Positions 1 to 6,870 are shown, counted from the first letter of the stretch. The stretch is DNA of 9,702 nt from Bacteroidaceae bacterium (GCA_028709135.1 JAQVXN010000051.1:1-9702); one strand, 5' to 3'. Notes: generated by a model from the sequence alone, not told the origin. Translations and numbers: made by a program.

Positions 1-10
1 CTTGACTATA

Positions 11-18
11 CAAAGATA
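11..18 (-). promoter_or_regulatory. Possible leftward Bacteroidota promoter -7 element
   Basis: The - strand reads TATCTTTG, an exact match to the Bacteroidota -7 consensus TAnnTTTG, and continues into TATAG. No TTTG -33 element is seen at the expected distance, and any gene it would serve lies outside the window. Such 8-mers also occur by chance in AT-rich DNA, so the call is weak. Confidence 0.25.
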
Positions 19-58
19 CAACAACGTAACATAGATAGCGATTAACCCCTCAAAAAAC

Positions 59-113
59 AGCCTACCATTTGTCCTCTTGAAAAATATAGCTCAATAATAG
101 CCTACCATTTGTC
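59..113. repeat. Pair of 15-bp direct repeats, 40 bp apart
   Basis: The 15-mer AGCCTACCATTTGTC occurs at 59-73 and again at 99-113, exactly 40 bp later. The bases just before each copy are also loosely similar (CTCAA followed by A-rich sequence). No gene overlaps the pair. It could be a regulator binding site in two copies or a remnant of a dispersed repeat; the sequence does not decide between these. Confidence 0.7.
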
Positions 114-228
114 GTATAGACCACATTTTACTTCGTAGAGTCTTTGATACACTTGATACATTTCTTTATTTGGTTGAAATTCTAACTAGATATAGAGTTT
201 CCAATGAAAGGTTACTTCTCATTCTATG

Positions 229-306
229 TGACGCGGTGCGTTTCTTTTGTGACGCGACGCGTTTCTTTCATGACGCACTGCGTTTCTTTTGTGACGCACT
301 GCGTCA
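229..306. repeat. 21-bp tandem array of GC-rich dyads, 3.7 copies
   Basis: Four units begin at 229, 250, 271 and 292, so the period is exactly 21 bp. Each starts TGACGC, has a short centre, then GCGT, and the first three continue into a T-rich spacer (TTTCTTT). Each unit carries a dyad, with centres at 236, 257, 278 and 299. Arm lengths are 4, 5, 5 and 7 bp; the last unit is the palindrome TGACGCACTGCGTCA. The innermost pair of the arms is G-C in unit 2 and A-T in units 3 and 4, so the symmetry is kept while the bases change. The period equals about two turns of B-DNA, which would place all dyads on one face of the helix. Function is unknown: a phased protein-binding array or an intergenic palindromic repeat family are both possible. 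Confidence 0.85.
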
Positions 307-313
307 CCAACTT

Positions 314-353
314 TGATTGAGCATGTAAAAATTTAAAAAACATGATCGAATCA
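314..353. repeat. Imperfect inverted repeat
   Basis: TGATTGAGCATGT at 314-326 pairs with ACATGATCGAATCA at 340-353, with one unpaired base and one mismatch, around an A/T-only 13-nt loop. It lies just right of the dyad array. No long T-run follows it, so it is a poor terminator candidate. It could be a weak hairpin or a chance feature of AT-rich DNA. Confidence 0.35.
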
Positions 354-578
354 ATTCTTTGAAAGCAACGAGTTGATTTTAAGGCCTGTATTTTCTCAAA
401 TAGAAAACCAAGAGAAACAATAGACCGACATCTAAATGTAACTTTTCTTCAACTAAACTTCAAGTCTTAAAACATTTCAGCTCATTTTGTTCTTGCCTGT
501 TGACTCTAGGAATAAAGAATCCATTGGAAGTATAGTAATTATTTTCTTCTTATATGGAGAGGAATCAAAAATAATCAT

Positions 579-586
579 TATATTTG
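579..586 (+). promoter_or_regulatory. Candidate promoter -7 element for the NfeD/SPFH operon
   Basis: TATATTTG matches the Bacteroidota -7 consensus TAnnTTTG exactly. It would place the transcription start near 592-595, giving a leader of about 55 nt before the first gene. No clear TTTG -33 box is visible 19-21 bp upstream, so the call rests on one element and its position. Confidence 0.45.
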
Positions 587-648
587 CCTATAAAATAAAC
601 CTCAACGTAAACTATTCTACTCAGGAATCGTAGGAAAGTACGCCAAAA

Positions 649-1128
649 GTGAATATGACTGTTTTAAATAACCTACAATTAGCTATTATGACTCCTTTCT
701 ATATTTGGTTGGGCATTGCTTTTGTCCTCTTTATTCTCGAAATACTTATTACATCGAGTTTTGCACTCCTTTGTTTTGCAGTAGGCGCCGTGGCAGCAGC
801 TTTCATCGGTTTGGCCGGATTCAGTGAAATATGGCAATTTATCATCTTTGCCGTTTTCTCTTTACTCAGTTTTATTTTTATTCGACCAATATTAATCAAC
901 CATCTTAATAAACGCAGCCAAGGACGTCCAAAAACCAATGTGGATGGACTCATAGGCAAAACGGCAAAAGTGGTAGAACAAATCAACGGTCAACTCCAGT
1001 TTGGTCGTGTTATAATAGATGGCGACAATTGGCAGGCGGTTTCTGAAGATGACTCCACCATTGAAGTAGGAGAGAAAGTCGTTGTAGTAAGTATTGACAG
1101 CATCATTCTCACAGTAAGGTCGATATAA
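649..1128 (+). CDS. NfeD-family membrane protein, short form
   Basis: This is a 159-residue member of the short NfeD family. Three hydrophobic segments lie at about 17-37, 38-58 and 61-83. A soluble C-terminal domain follows (about 98-159), in the position of the OB-fold domain of NfeD proteins; it begins GLIGKTAKV and contains the family-like stretch GRVIIDGDNWQA. Short NfeD proteins lack the N-terminal serine-protease domain of long NfeD. They are usually encoded beside an SPFH/stomatin gene and are thought to act with it at the membrane. That partner gene follows here after 64 bp, so co-transcription is likely. The start is uncertain: GTG at 649 gives MNMTV, while ATG at 655 in the same frame is equally plausible and has AGGAAA about 18 bp upstream. 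Family assignment is firm; the exact role is not known. Confidence 0.88.
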   Translation: MNMTVLNNLQLAIMTPFYIWLGIAFVLFILEILITSSFALLCFAVGAVAAAFIGLAGFSEIWQFIIFAVFSLLSFIFIRPILINHLNKRSQGRPKTNVDGLIGKTAKVVEQINGQLQFGRVIIDGDNWQAVSEDDSTIEVGEKVVVVSIDSIILTVRSI

Positions 1129-1192
1129 CTGCCCTACGCTATTGAGTAAATTAGTATTCACGGTTCTATGAGCCACAAAAAAATTTGACATC

Positions 1193-2170
1193 ATGACAGC
1201 TCTCTACATTTTAACAATTCTGGCATTAGCCATTATTGTAGTTGTATCCAAAGGCATCAAAATAGTGCCACAGTCAGAAACAGAAGTGATTGAACGCCTT
1301 GGACGTTACGATCGCACACTAGCATCGGGCCTCAACATTATTCTCCCTTTCATTGAACGTCCAAGAGAAATCTGCACACGCGTATCCTATCAAGCAAACA
1401 ACGGTAAGACCTACGCGATAATTAAATCCACAAAAAAAATTGACCTTCGAGAACAAGTTTACGACTTTCCGAAACAGAATGTCATTACAAAAGACAACGT
1501 CGTGACAGAAATTAATGCCCTACTCTACTTTCAAGTTATGGACCCCGTTAAAGCGGTTTATGAGATTGACAATTTACCAAACGCTATTGAAAAACTCACA
1601 CAAACCACCCTGCGAAATGTTGTTGGAGAACTCGAACTGGACGAGTCACTCACCTCACGCGACATCATTAATACCAAGCTGCGGATAGTTCTAGACGAAG
1701 CAACAAATAAATGGGGTGTCAAAGTGAACCGCGTAGAATTACAAGACATCACGCCACCCGACTCAGTACGCGAAGCCATGGAACAGCAAATGCAAGCAGA
1801 ACGTTCGCGGCGAGCTGAAATTCTTCGTGCCGAAGGTGAAAAACAATCTCAAATTCTTCAATCTGAAGGACAAAAGCAATCAGTTATTAATCAAGCCGAA
1901 GCTCAAAGGCAATCCCAAATTCTAAAAGCCCAAGGTGAGGCTGAAGCAAAAATTTTGCAAGCAACAGCTGAAGCTAAAGCCATTGAAAAAGTAAGTGAAG
2001 CCGTACAACAAAGCAAAACGGATCCTGCGTCTTACTTACTTGCCACAAAATATATTGCAACTCTAAAAGAAATGGTTAGTGGAAAAGACGGCAAAACCGT
2101 TTATATTCCTTATGAAGCTACGGGTATGCTAAGTAGTTTGGGCAGCATTAAGGAAATATTCAACAAATAA
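1193..2170 (+). CDS. SPFH/Band 7 stomatin-like membrane protein (QmcA-like)
   Basis: This 325-residue protein has one N-terminal membrane segment (about 3-20), then an SPFH/Band 7 domain (about 23-200). The domain shows the family stretches ERLGRYDRTLASGLNIILPF (35-54), QNVITKDNV (95-103), TLRNVVGELELD (139-150) and VNRVELQDITPP (178-189). An Ala/Glu/Gln/Lys-rich coiled coil follows (about 200-272) with repeated EGEKQ- and EGQKQ-like units, as in stomatin and QmcA/HflK-type proteins that assemble into large rings. The C-terminal motif KTVYIPYEAT (301-310) also fits Bacteroidales members I recall. SPFH proteins organise membrane domains and often pair with NfeD, and the short NfeD gene lies directly upstream. 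A roughly 20-residue insertion before IDLREQ (about 62-82) appears to be usual in Bacteroidales homologues (from memory). The specific client or process is unknown. Confidence 0.93.
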   Translation: MTALYILTILALAIIVVVSKGIKIVPQSETEVIERLGRYDRTLASGLNIILPFIERPREICTRVSYQANNGKTYAIIKSTKKIDLREQVYDFPKQNVITKDNVVTEINALLYFQVMDPVKAVYEIDNLPNAIEKLTQTTLRNVVGELELDESLTSRDIINTKLRIVLDEATNKWGVKVNRVELQDITPPDSVREAMEQQMQAERSRRAEILRAEGEKQSQILQSEGQKQSVINQAEAQRQSQILKAQGEAEAKILQATAEAKAIEKVSEAVQQSKTDPASYLLATKYIATLKEMVSGKDGKTVYIPYEATGMLSSLGSIKEIFNK

Positions 2171-2259
2171 ATTTCTTTTACATCTGCTGTTGGCGATTCA
2201 AAGCCTCGGGTTTAACAATTTCACAATTAATCGCATCTAAAGTCTTAAAAATATTCAAA

Positions 2260-2290
2260 AAGGGAGGTTTGGAATTAAACAAACCCCCTT
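2260..2290 (+). terminator. Hairpin likely ending the NfeD/SPFH operon
   Basis: The arms 2260-2271 and 2280-2290 pair over 11 bp with one bulged A (2265), around the 8-nt loop GAATTAAA. The stem has a GGG/CCC block, the left side is A-rich and the right side runs into TTATTT, which fits a moderate intrinsic terminator. It lies 90 bp after the SPFH stop and only 36 bp before the next start codon, so it could instead sit in the leader of the GH5-like gene as an attenuator. Confidence 0.5.
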
Positions 2291-2326
2291 ATTTGATCGT
2301 CTTAAAGAAAACAAAACTTCACGATC

Positions 2327-3892
2327 ATGAAAAAATTTCATTTTCTCGGCACAATGATTATCCTCCTACTTGGAAGTGGATACATACAGGCACAATGGAT
2401 TGAACCTGCGCAATATCAACAAATGCTTGGTCGCGGCATAGACGTCGATTGGTGGACCGCTCATAAAAATTACTCTCGACAGAATTTGGAACATGCCATT
2501 GCCGATTTTAATGATGCTGGCATTCAACATATTCGCATTACACTCACAAAAGATTATCTTTCTCCTCAAGATTTCGATATACTTGATGAACAATTAAATC
2601 AGTGCATTAGTTACGGCGTTACCCCGATAATTGCTTATAAGCCAGCTAATGCAAGATTTTATGCGGGTTCTGAAAATCGCATCTCAAATTGGTGGCGTAT
2701 CATGGCAGAACATTACCGCAATTATCCTGCATGTCTCTCATTTGATATTATATTGGAACCAAATAATTCTATGTTTGCTTCGTATTCTGCCCTCAACGAT
2801 TTCTATGAAAACTGTGTTGCTACCATACGCCAATCAAACCCATACCGCATTATCTTTATTGCGCCGATAGACAACAGTAACCCACTCAATCTGCAATATC
2901 TTCGTATCCCATCCAGAGCAAATGGTTATTTAATGGCAGAATGGCACTTTTTCTCAGAACCGAATTATAGCCACGTTTGGTATAATTGGCAAAACCGCCG
3001 TGCATATGAGGAACGCTTAATTAACCGCCGCATTGAAGCAGCCCTTGCATGGCAACGTCACACAGGCATCTATACTTGGGTAGGAGGTTGGGCCCCAGGT
3101 TCCTATTTCAAAACAAATTATGCTTCCTTGCAAGACGCCTTTACTGTATTTTTATGCAATGCTTTAGCACAGGCAAGAATTCCATTTTCCGTGCATGGCA
3201 TCAACCAATATTATGATTATCACAATCGGGGTTGGCATCATACAGCCTATCACAACATGCAAACCATTTTTTCAAAAGGAAATTTCGCACATAGCGGCAT
3301 TCCTATTGACCACCAAAATTTAAACATGGGCTTTTATATCGGAGACCGAAGATTTGGAGGCTCAAATCAACATCATAATTTCCAAACCTACTATAATAAT
3401 AGCAGCAAACAACAAGATCAACATCCTCGAGATTTTAATATCGAAAAAGACCAAAATTACTCAAACAAAAGCTCTGACAATAATTTCAATGCCAACCGGA
3501 TACATACAGGCGGATATGGACGCTACAACAATAAAACTGCCGCTATCAGCAACAATTCTGACAATAACTCAAATAGTAGCAACAATTATTCAGACAGTTA
3601 TTCACCTTCACATCAAAGTAACGGAGGTTTCTCACGTAATAGAGCCTCTCAGGACACATCAAACGGGCCATCTACATCTTTGCAGTCTATTCCTGCTCGT
3701 CAACAACCAAATCCGTTCAGAAGTAATTCCGGAAATAATTCTTTTCGGCATGAAACCACAACAATACGTAAAAGCGGAAAGAATGCAAGACAACAAAATT
3801 CGTCTTACAACAATGCTCCACAACAAAAAAATGCAGAAAAACGATCCACTCCTTCGGAACGAAATGGAAGTGGAGGATTTTCACGTAACTAA
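2327..3892 (+). CDS. Secreted GH5-like protein, probable pseudoenzyme, with Asn/Ser/Gln-rich tail
   Basis: The 521-residue product begins with a signal peptide (1-22, cleavage likely after IQA; no lipobox cysteine). Residues about 30-320 resemble the glycoside hydrolase family 5 barrel in order: GRGIDVDWW (35-43, like GxGxN), IRITLT with Arg70, FDIILEPNN (139-147) at the acid/base strand, EWHFFSEP (205-212) at the HxY strand, and YTWVGGWAPG (249-258) at the nucleophile strand. Glu144 is present, but the Asn usual before it is Leu143. At the expected nucleophile (normally GEfG or GEW) there is Gly254. The strand-8 Trp is not evident (GINQYYDYHN, 291-300). I infer a barrel that has lost hydrolase activity and may bind glycan or serve a structural role. 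Residues about 345-521 form a low-complexity Asn/Ser/Gln-rich tail with Arg/Lys, where GGFSRN occurs at 433-438 and again as the last six residues. It appears to be a single-gene unit with a hairpin on each side. The fold call is motif-based and moderately secure; function is unknown. Confidence 0.75.
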   Translation: MKKFHFLGTMIILLLGSGYIQAQWIEPAQYQQMLGRGIDVDWWTAHKNYSRQNLEHAIADFNDAGIQHIRITLTKDYLSPQDFDILDEQLNQCISYGVTPIIAYKPANARFYAGSENRISNWWRIMAEHYRNYPACLSFDIILEPNNSMFASYSALNDFYENCVATIRQSNPYRIIFIAPIDNSNPLNLQYLRIPSRANGYLMAEWHFFSEPNYSHVWYNWQNRRAYEERLINRRIEAALAWQRHTGIYTWVGGWAPGSYFKTNYASLQDAFTVFLCNALAQARIPFSVHGINQYYDYHNRGWHHTAYHNMQTIFSKGNFAHSGIPIDHQNLNMGFYIGDRRFGGSNQHHNFQTYYNNSSKQQDQHPRDFNIEKDQNYSNKSSDNNFNANRIHTGGYGRYNNKTAAISNNSDNNSNSSNNYSDSYSPSHQSNGGFSRNRASQDTSNGPSTSLQSIPARQQPNPFRSNSGNNSFRHETTTIRKSGKNARQQNSSYNNAPQQKNAEKRSTPSERNGSGGFSRN

Positions 3893-3908
3893 AACAACTC
3901 TTCTGTTC

Positions 3909-3960
3909 TAAATAATAACGTTGACTTCACTTTCTGAGTTGAAGTCAACGTTATTATTTA
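3909..3960. terminator. Strong bidirectional terminator between convergent genes
   Basis: The arms 3909-3929 and 3940-3960 are perfect 21-bp inverted repeats around a 10-nt loop (CTTTCTGAGT). The outer half of the stem is A on the left and T on the right (AAATAATAA / TTATTATTT), giving a T-rich run in the transcript from either direction. It lies 16 bp past the stop of the GH5-like gene and about 108 bp past the stop of the opposing HAD-hotdog gene, so it probably ends both. Confidence 0.9.
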
Positions 3961-4068
3961 TTGCGCTCTAAGAAACTGTATCATGTTTTTTAAAATTATC
4001 TCCAATTAGAACATTGAAAAATGTCCACATTAGTATACGAATTGGAAATAAATTTCAACAGCCAAATT

Positions 4069-5301
4069 TCATTTTTTCTTCATTACACTATTTACAACAC
4101 GAACTGTGCTAACCAATTTACCGGTAGATGTAAAAATATCTACATTCCATACGTGACTACTCCTCCCCGCATGAATAATCGTTCCAACAGCTCGCACCGT
4201 ATCACCTTCATGCGCAGAAGCGACATGATTGCCACTAACCTGCATACCCACAACATATTCATCTGGTTTCGCCAAAATCATAGAACCAAGTCCGGCAACT
4301 GTTTCTGCTAAAGCTAATCCGGCGCCACCGTGCAAAATTCCAAAAGGTTGGCGCGTGCGGTGGTCAACCGGCATTGTCGCTTCCACTCTACTTGGAGAGG
4401 CATAAGTATAACTGATTCCCAAATTGCCCATCAAAGAAGTAGTAGATTGACGATTTAAATCACTCAGCGGAATACTGGAAGACTGCATCTTGGCCAAAAT
4501 GAAAGCTTCAATGGCTTGAGCAACACCGTCCTCATCACAAGAACCAGTCACCTGATCGGCACAAGCCCTTACAGAATCGCGCGCATTAGCCATGGCAACA
4601 CCAAGCCCAGACATTTCGAAAAGACCTACATCACGAACACCATCGCCAAAAGCCACTACTTGTTGACGTTCAATTTCCAGATGATCTAAGAGAACACTTA
4701 AAGCACCCGATTTATCAACGCCATAAGGTAAAATTTCTAAAAAATAATCTTCAGAACGATGTGCTTCAACGCTTCCATTAAGGCGCCGTTTCCATAAATT
4801 TGTCAGTTCCATCAATGAATTCTCATCATCACTTACTAAGACCAATTTATAGGGGTTAAAATCGATCGATGTTGAAAATTCCGGTTCATAAACGACCTCC
4901 ATCCCATTTAGTTTTGCTTCAGCTTGGATATGAGGATTATCAGGAGTATCTGTAACAATACGATCTTCTGTATAGGTAAAAATAGGAAATTTATTTTTCA
5001 ACGCTTTCTTCTCCAAATAAGGCACAATTTCAGGATTCACCTGACGTTCAAACATCACCTCACCTGTAGAAGCATCAATAATTTGACTACCATTATAAGC
5101 AATCACGAAACCTCCGTAAGTGGGCAATTCTAGCTCCTTTACAATTGCTTTCAAACCATATGTAGGACGTCCTGAAGCGAGAACAATACGAATACCTGCC
5201 TGCTGCACTTTAATTAAAGTAGAAAGTGTACGGCGAGAAACTTCATGATTAGAATTCAAGAGAGTTCCATCAACATCCAATACCAATAATTTATAATTCA
5301 T
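4069..5301 (-). CDS. HAD phosphatase-hotdog thioesterase fusion (menaquinone-pathway type)
   Basis: The 410-residue protein joins two enzymes. Residues 1-270 are a Cof-type HAD phosphatase: motif I DVDGT (9-13, nucleophile Asp9, acid/base Asp11), motif II LASGR (Ser43), motif III Lys197, motif IV GDGVRD (219-224), with a cap domain between motifs II and III. Residues about 285-410 are a PaaI/EntH-like hotdog thioesterase, with the LHGGAGLALAET stretch (323-334) giving the HGG motif and the likely catalytic Glu333. Fusions of this type were studied in Bacteroides fragilis (BF1314) and Porphyromonas gingivalis (PG1653), as I recall, and placed in menaquinone synthesis, with the hotdog domain hydrolysing 1,4-dihydroxy-2-naphthoyl-CoA. 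I infer the same role here. Motif IV has Arg223 where Cof-type proteins usually have Asn, so phosphatase activity is less certain. The gene is monocistronic, convergent with the GH5-like gene and divergent from miaB. No signal peptide is seen, so it is cytoplasmic. Confidence 0.9.
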   Translation of the reverse strand: MNYKLLVLDVDGTLLNSNHEVSRRTLSTLIKVQQAGIRIVLASGRPTYGLKAIVKELELPTYGGFVIAYNGSQIIDASTGEVMFERQVNPEIVPYLEKKALKNKFPIFTYTEDRIVTDTPDNPHIQAEAKLNGMEVVYEPEFSTSIDFNPYKLVLVSDDENSLMELTNLWKRRLNGSVEAHRSEDYFLEILPYGVDKSGALSVLLDHLEIERQQVVAFGDGVRDVGLFEMSGLGVAMANARDSVRACADQVTGSCDEDGVAQAIEAFILAKMQSSSIPLSDLNRQSTTSLMGNLGISYTYASPSRVEATMPVDHRTRQPFGILHGGAGLALAETVAGLGSMILAKPDEYVVGMQVSGNHVASAHEGDTVRAVGTIIHAGRSSHVWNVDIFTSTGKLVSTVRVVNSVMKKK

Positions 5302-5362
5302 CGTTTCTCATTTTCAATTTTCGAGTCGAAAGTTACATTTTCTTTTTGGATTAAGGCAATAA

Positions 5363-5370
5363 CAAAACTA
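5363..5370 (-). promoter_or_regulatory. Candidate promoter -7 element for the HAD-hotdog gene
   Basis: The - strand reads TAGTTTTG, an exact TAnnTTTG match, 61 bp upstream of the start codon at 5301. This would give a leader of about 55 nt. No convincing -33 TTTG is seen at the expected spacing. Confidence 0.4.
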
Positions 5371-5507
5371 AAATTCGCGTTTTTGCAATAGTTCCTATTC
5401 TTGACAAGTATCTATATATTTCATTTTAAGAATCTAAAGTACTTAACTCTCAAGAAGAAAACAGGCACGACAAAAAGCCTATGAAAGAACATCTCGAAAA
5501 TAATTCG

Positions 5508-5515
5508 TAACTTTG
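5508..5515 (+). promoter_or_regulatory. Candidate promoter -7 element for miaB
   Basis: TAACTTTG matches the Bacteroidota -7 consensus and is followed by C, a common arrangement in this phylum. It lies 31 bp before the miaB ATG, giving a leader of about 25 nt. A -33 TTTG is not evident upstream. Confidence 0.55.
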
Positions 5516-5546
5516 CGTATTCAAAAACAGATTTTCAGTGTAACAA

Positions 5547-6866
5547 ATGAAAAAGCTATACATAGAAACATACGGATGCCAAATGAATGTGGCTGATAGC
5601 GAAACGATAGCCAGCATTATGAAAATGGGAGGCTACGATATTTGTGAGAATCAGGCTGAAGCCGATGCCATTTTTCTAAATACATGTTCTGTTCGTGATA
5701 ATGCCGAACAAAAAATAATTAACCGGCTGAATGCTTTAGAAGCCGAGCGGCGTAAAGGGCACAAATTCATTTTGGGAGTAATGGGATGTATGGCAGAACG
5801 TACAAAGAATGAATTATTGGATCAACATCATGCCGACGTCGTAGCCGGGCCCGACGCATACCTGAATTTGCCTGAACTTGTTGCTCAAGCAGAAATGGGG
5901 CAAAAGGCGATAGACGTTGACCTTTCACTCACAGAAACTTATCGTGACATTATTCCACAACGCATCTGCGGAAATCATATTTCTGGCTTTGTCAGCATCA
6001 CACGTGGCTGTAATAATTTTTGTCATTACTGCATCGTTCCATATACTCGGGGTCGAGAGCGCAGTCGAGATGTAGAGAGTATTTTGAAAGAAGTACACGA
6101 TCTGCAAGAAAAGCATTATAAAGAGGTAACACTCCTCGGTCAAAATGTAAATTCCTATTGTTGCGAAAAAGATGGCCACTCGGTAAACTTTTCCGATTTA
6201 CTACGAATTGTTGCTGAAAGTGTACCAGGAATGCGTATTCGTTTCACTACTTCACATCCCAAAGACATGAGTGACGCAACGCTACATGCAATAGCAGATT
6301 TACCTAACATTTGCAGACATATCCATTTGCCGGTTCAAAGCGGGAGCAACCACATCCTGAAATTAATGAATCGCAAATATACACGTGAATGGTATTTGGA
6401 CCGAGTAGCCGCCATTAGAGAAATCATACCAGACTGTGGACTTTCCACCGACATATTCTGCGGTTATTGCGGTGAAACGGAAAATGACCATGAGCAAACG
6501 CTCTCCCTCATGCAGGAATGTAAATATGATTCTGCATTCCTCTTCAAATATAGCCAACGCCCAGGTACATATGCCGCCAATCATTTTGAAGACGACGTTC
6601 CTGAAAAAATAAAAATACGCCGCCTCGAAGAACTCATCGCCTTACAAAACCAGCTTAGTGCACAAAGCAACAAACGCGATGAAGGAAAACAGTTCGAAAT
6701 TCTTGTTGAGGGACGTAGTAAACGCTCTATCAACCAATTTTTCGGTCGCACCGAACAAAACAAAAGTGTCGTCTTCGATCGTGGGTCCCATCAAATAGGA
6801 GAACGGATAAATATTCTTATTACTGATTCTTCATCCGCAACCTTAAAAGGTCATGAAGTTAAATAA
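5547..6866 (+). CDS. miaB: tRNA-2-methylthio-N6-dimethylallyladenosine synthase MiaB
   Basis: MiaB adds a methylthio group to N6-isopentenyl-adenosine at position 37 of tRNAs that read codons starting with U. It uses two 4Fe-4S clusters and S-adenosylmethionine. The 439-residue protein has the usual family length and order. The N-terminal UPF0004/MTTase domain carries Cys11, Cys47 and Cys81, starting with the hallmark ETYGCQMN. The radical SAM domain carries RGCNNFCHYC (Cys155, Cys159, Cys162). A C-terminal TRAM domain spans about 376-439 and includes FFGRTEQNKSVVF (398-410). Two further cysteines, Cys305 and Cys308, lie in FCGYCGETE (304-312); many MiaB proteins have GFPGETE there, so these are probably lineage variation. 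MiaB is favoured over the relatives RimO and MtaB by the N-terminal motif and overall similarity. The gene has its own promoter-like element and a 94-bp gap before ftsX. Confidence 0.97.
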   Translation: MKKLYIETYGCQMNVADSETIASIMKMGGYDICENQAEADAIFLNTCSVRDNAEQKIINRLNALEAERRKGHKFILGVMGCMAERTKNELLDQHHADVVAGPDAYLNLPELVAQAEMGQKAIDVDLSLTETYRDIIPQRICGNHISGFVSITRGCNNFCHYCIVPYTRGRERSRDVESILKEVHDLQEKHYKEVTLLGQNVNSYCCEKDGHSVNFSDLLRIVAESVPGMRIRFTTSHPKDMSDATLHAIADLPNICRHIHLPVQSGSNHILKLMNRKYTREWYLDRVAAIREIIPDCGLSTDIFCGYCGETENDHEQTLSLMQECKYDSAFLFKYSQRPGTYAANHFEDDVPEKIKIRRLEELIALQNQLSAQSNKRDEGKQFEILVEGRSKRSINQFFGRTEQNKSVVFDRGSHQIGERINILITDSSSATLKGHEVK

Positions 6867-6870
6867 CTTT

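Larger units (their letters stand above)
1..648. other. Gene-free intergenic region with repeats
   Basis: No reading frame here has convincing coding character on either strand. The region is AT-rich and holds a 15-bp direct repeat (59-73 and 99-113), a 21-bp tandem dyad array (229-306), an imperfect inverted repeat (314-353) and a promoter-like element (579-586) ahead of the first gene. A TAnnTTTG match on the - strand at 11-18 suggests that the gene to the left of the window may be transcribed leftward, which would make this a divergent intergenic region; that is an inference. I see nothing identifiable between about 354 and 570. Confidence 0.7.

Noticed and set aside
229..306. CRISPR array
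   Set aside because: The units are contiguous 21-bp tandem repeats without unique spacers, and no cas genes are nearby.
566..573. CAAAAATA as a - strand TAnnTTTG element
   Set aside because: It is a match within A-rich sequence with no - strand gene downstream within several hundred bases; chance is the simpler explanation.
1255..1440. Insertion in the SPFH domain as a novel feature
   Set aside because: The extra segment before IDLREQ seems to be usual in Bacteroidales SPFH homologues as I recall them, so it is not specific to this gene.
3354..3911. 185-codon open frame on the + strand inside the GH5-like gene
   Set aside because: It lies in another frame over the low-complexity tail, where Asn/Ser/Gln codons avoid stops in shifted frames. 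The product is Ile/Thr/Gln-rich with no domain, and the GH5-like frame has a signal peptide and homology.
4021..4311. 96-codon + strand frame antisense to the hotdog domain
   Set aside because: It overlaps the well-supported - strand thioesterase, and its product has no recognisable features.
5401..5419. TTGACA followed by TATATT as a sigma70-type promoter
   Set aside because: The gap between the boxes is only about 7 bp, and Bacteroidota use a different consensus; TAACTTTG at 5508 is a better miaB promoter.
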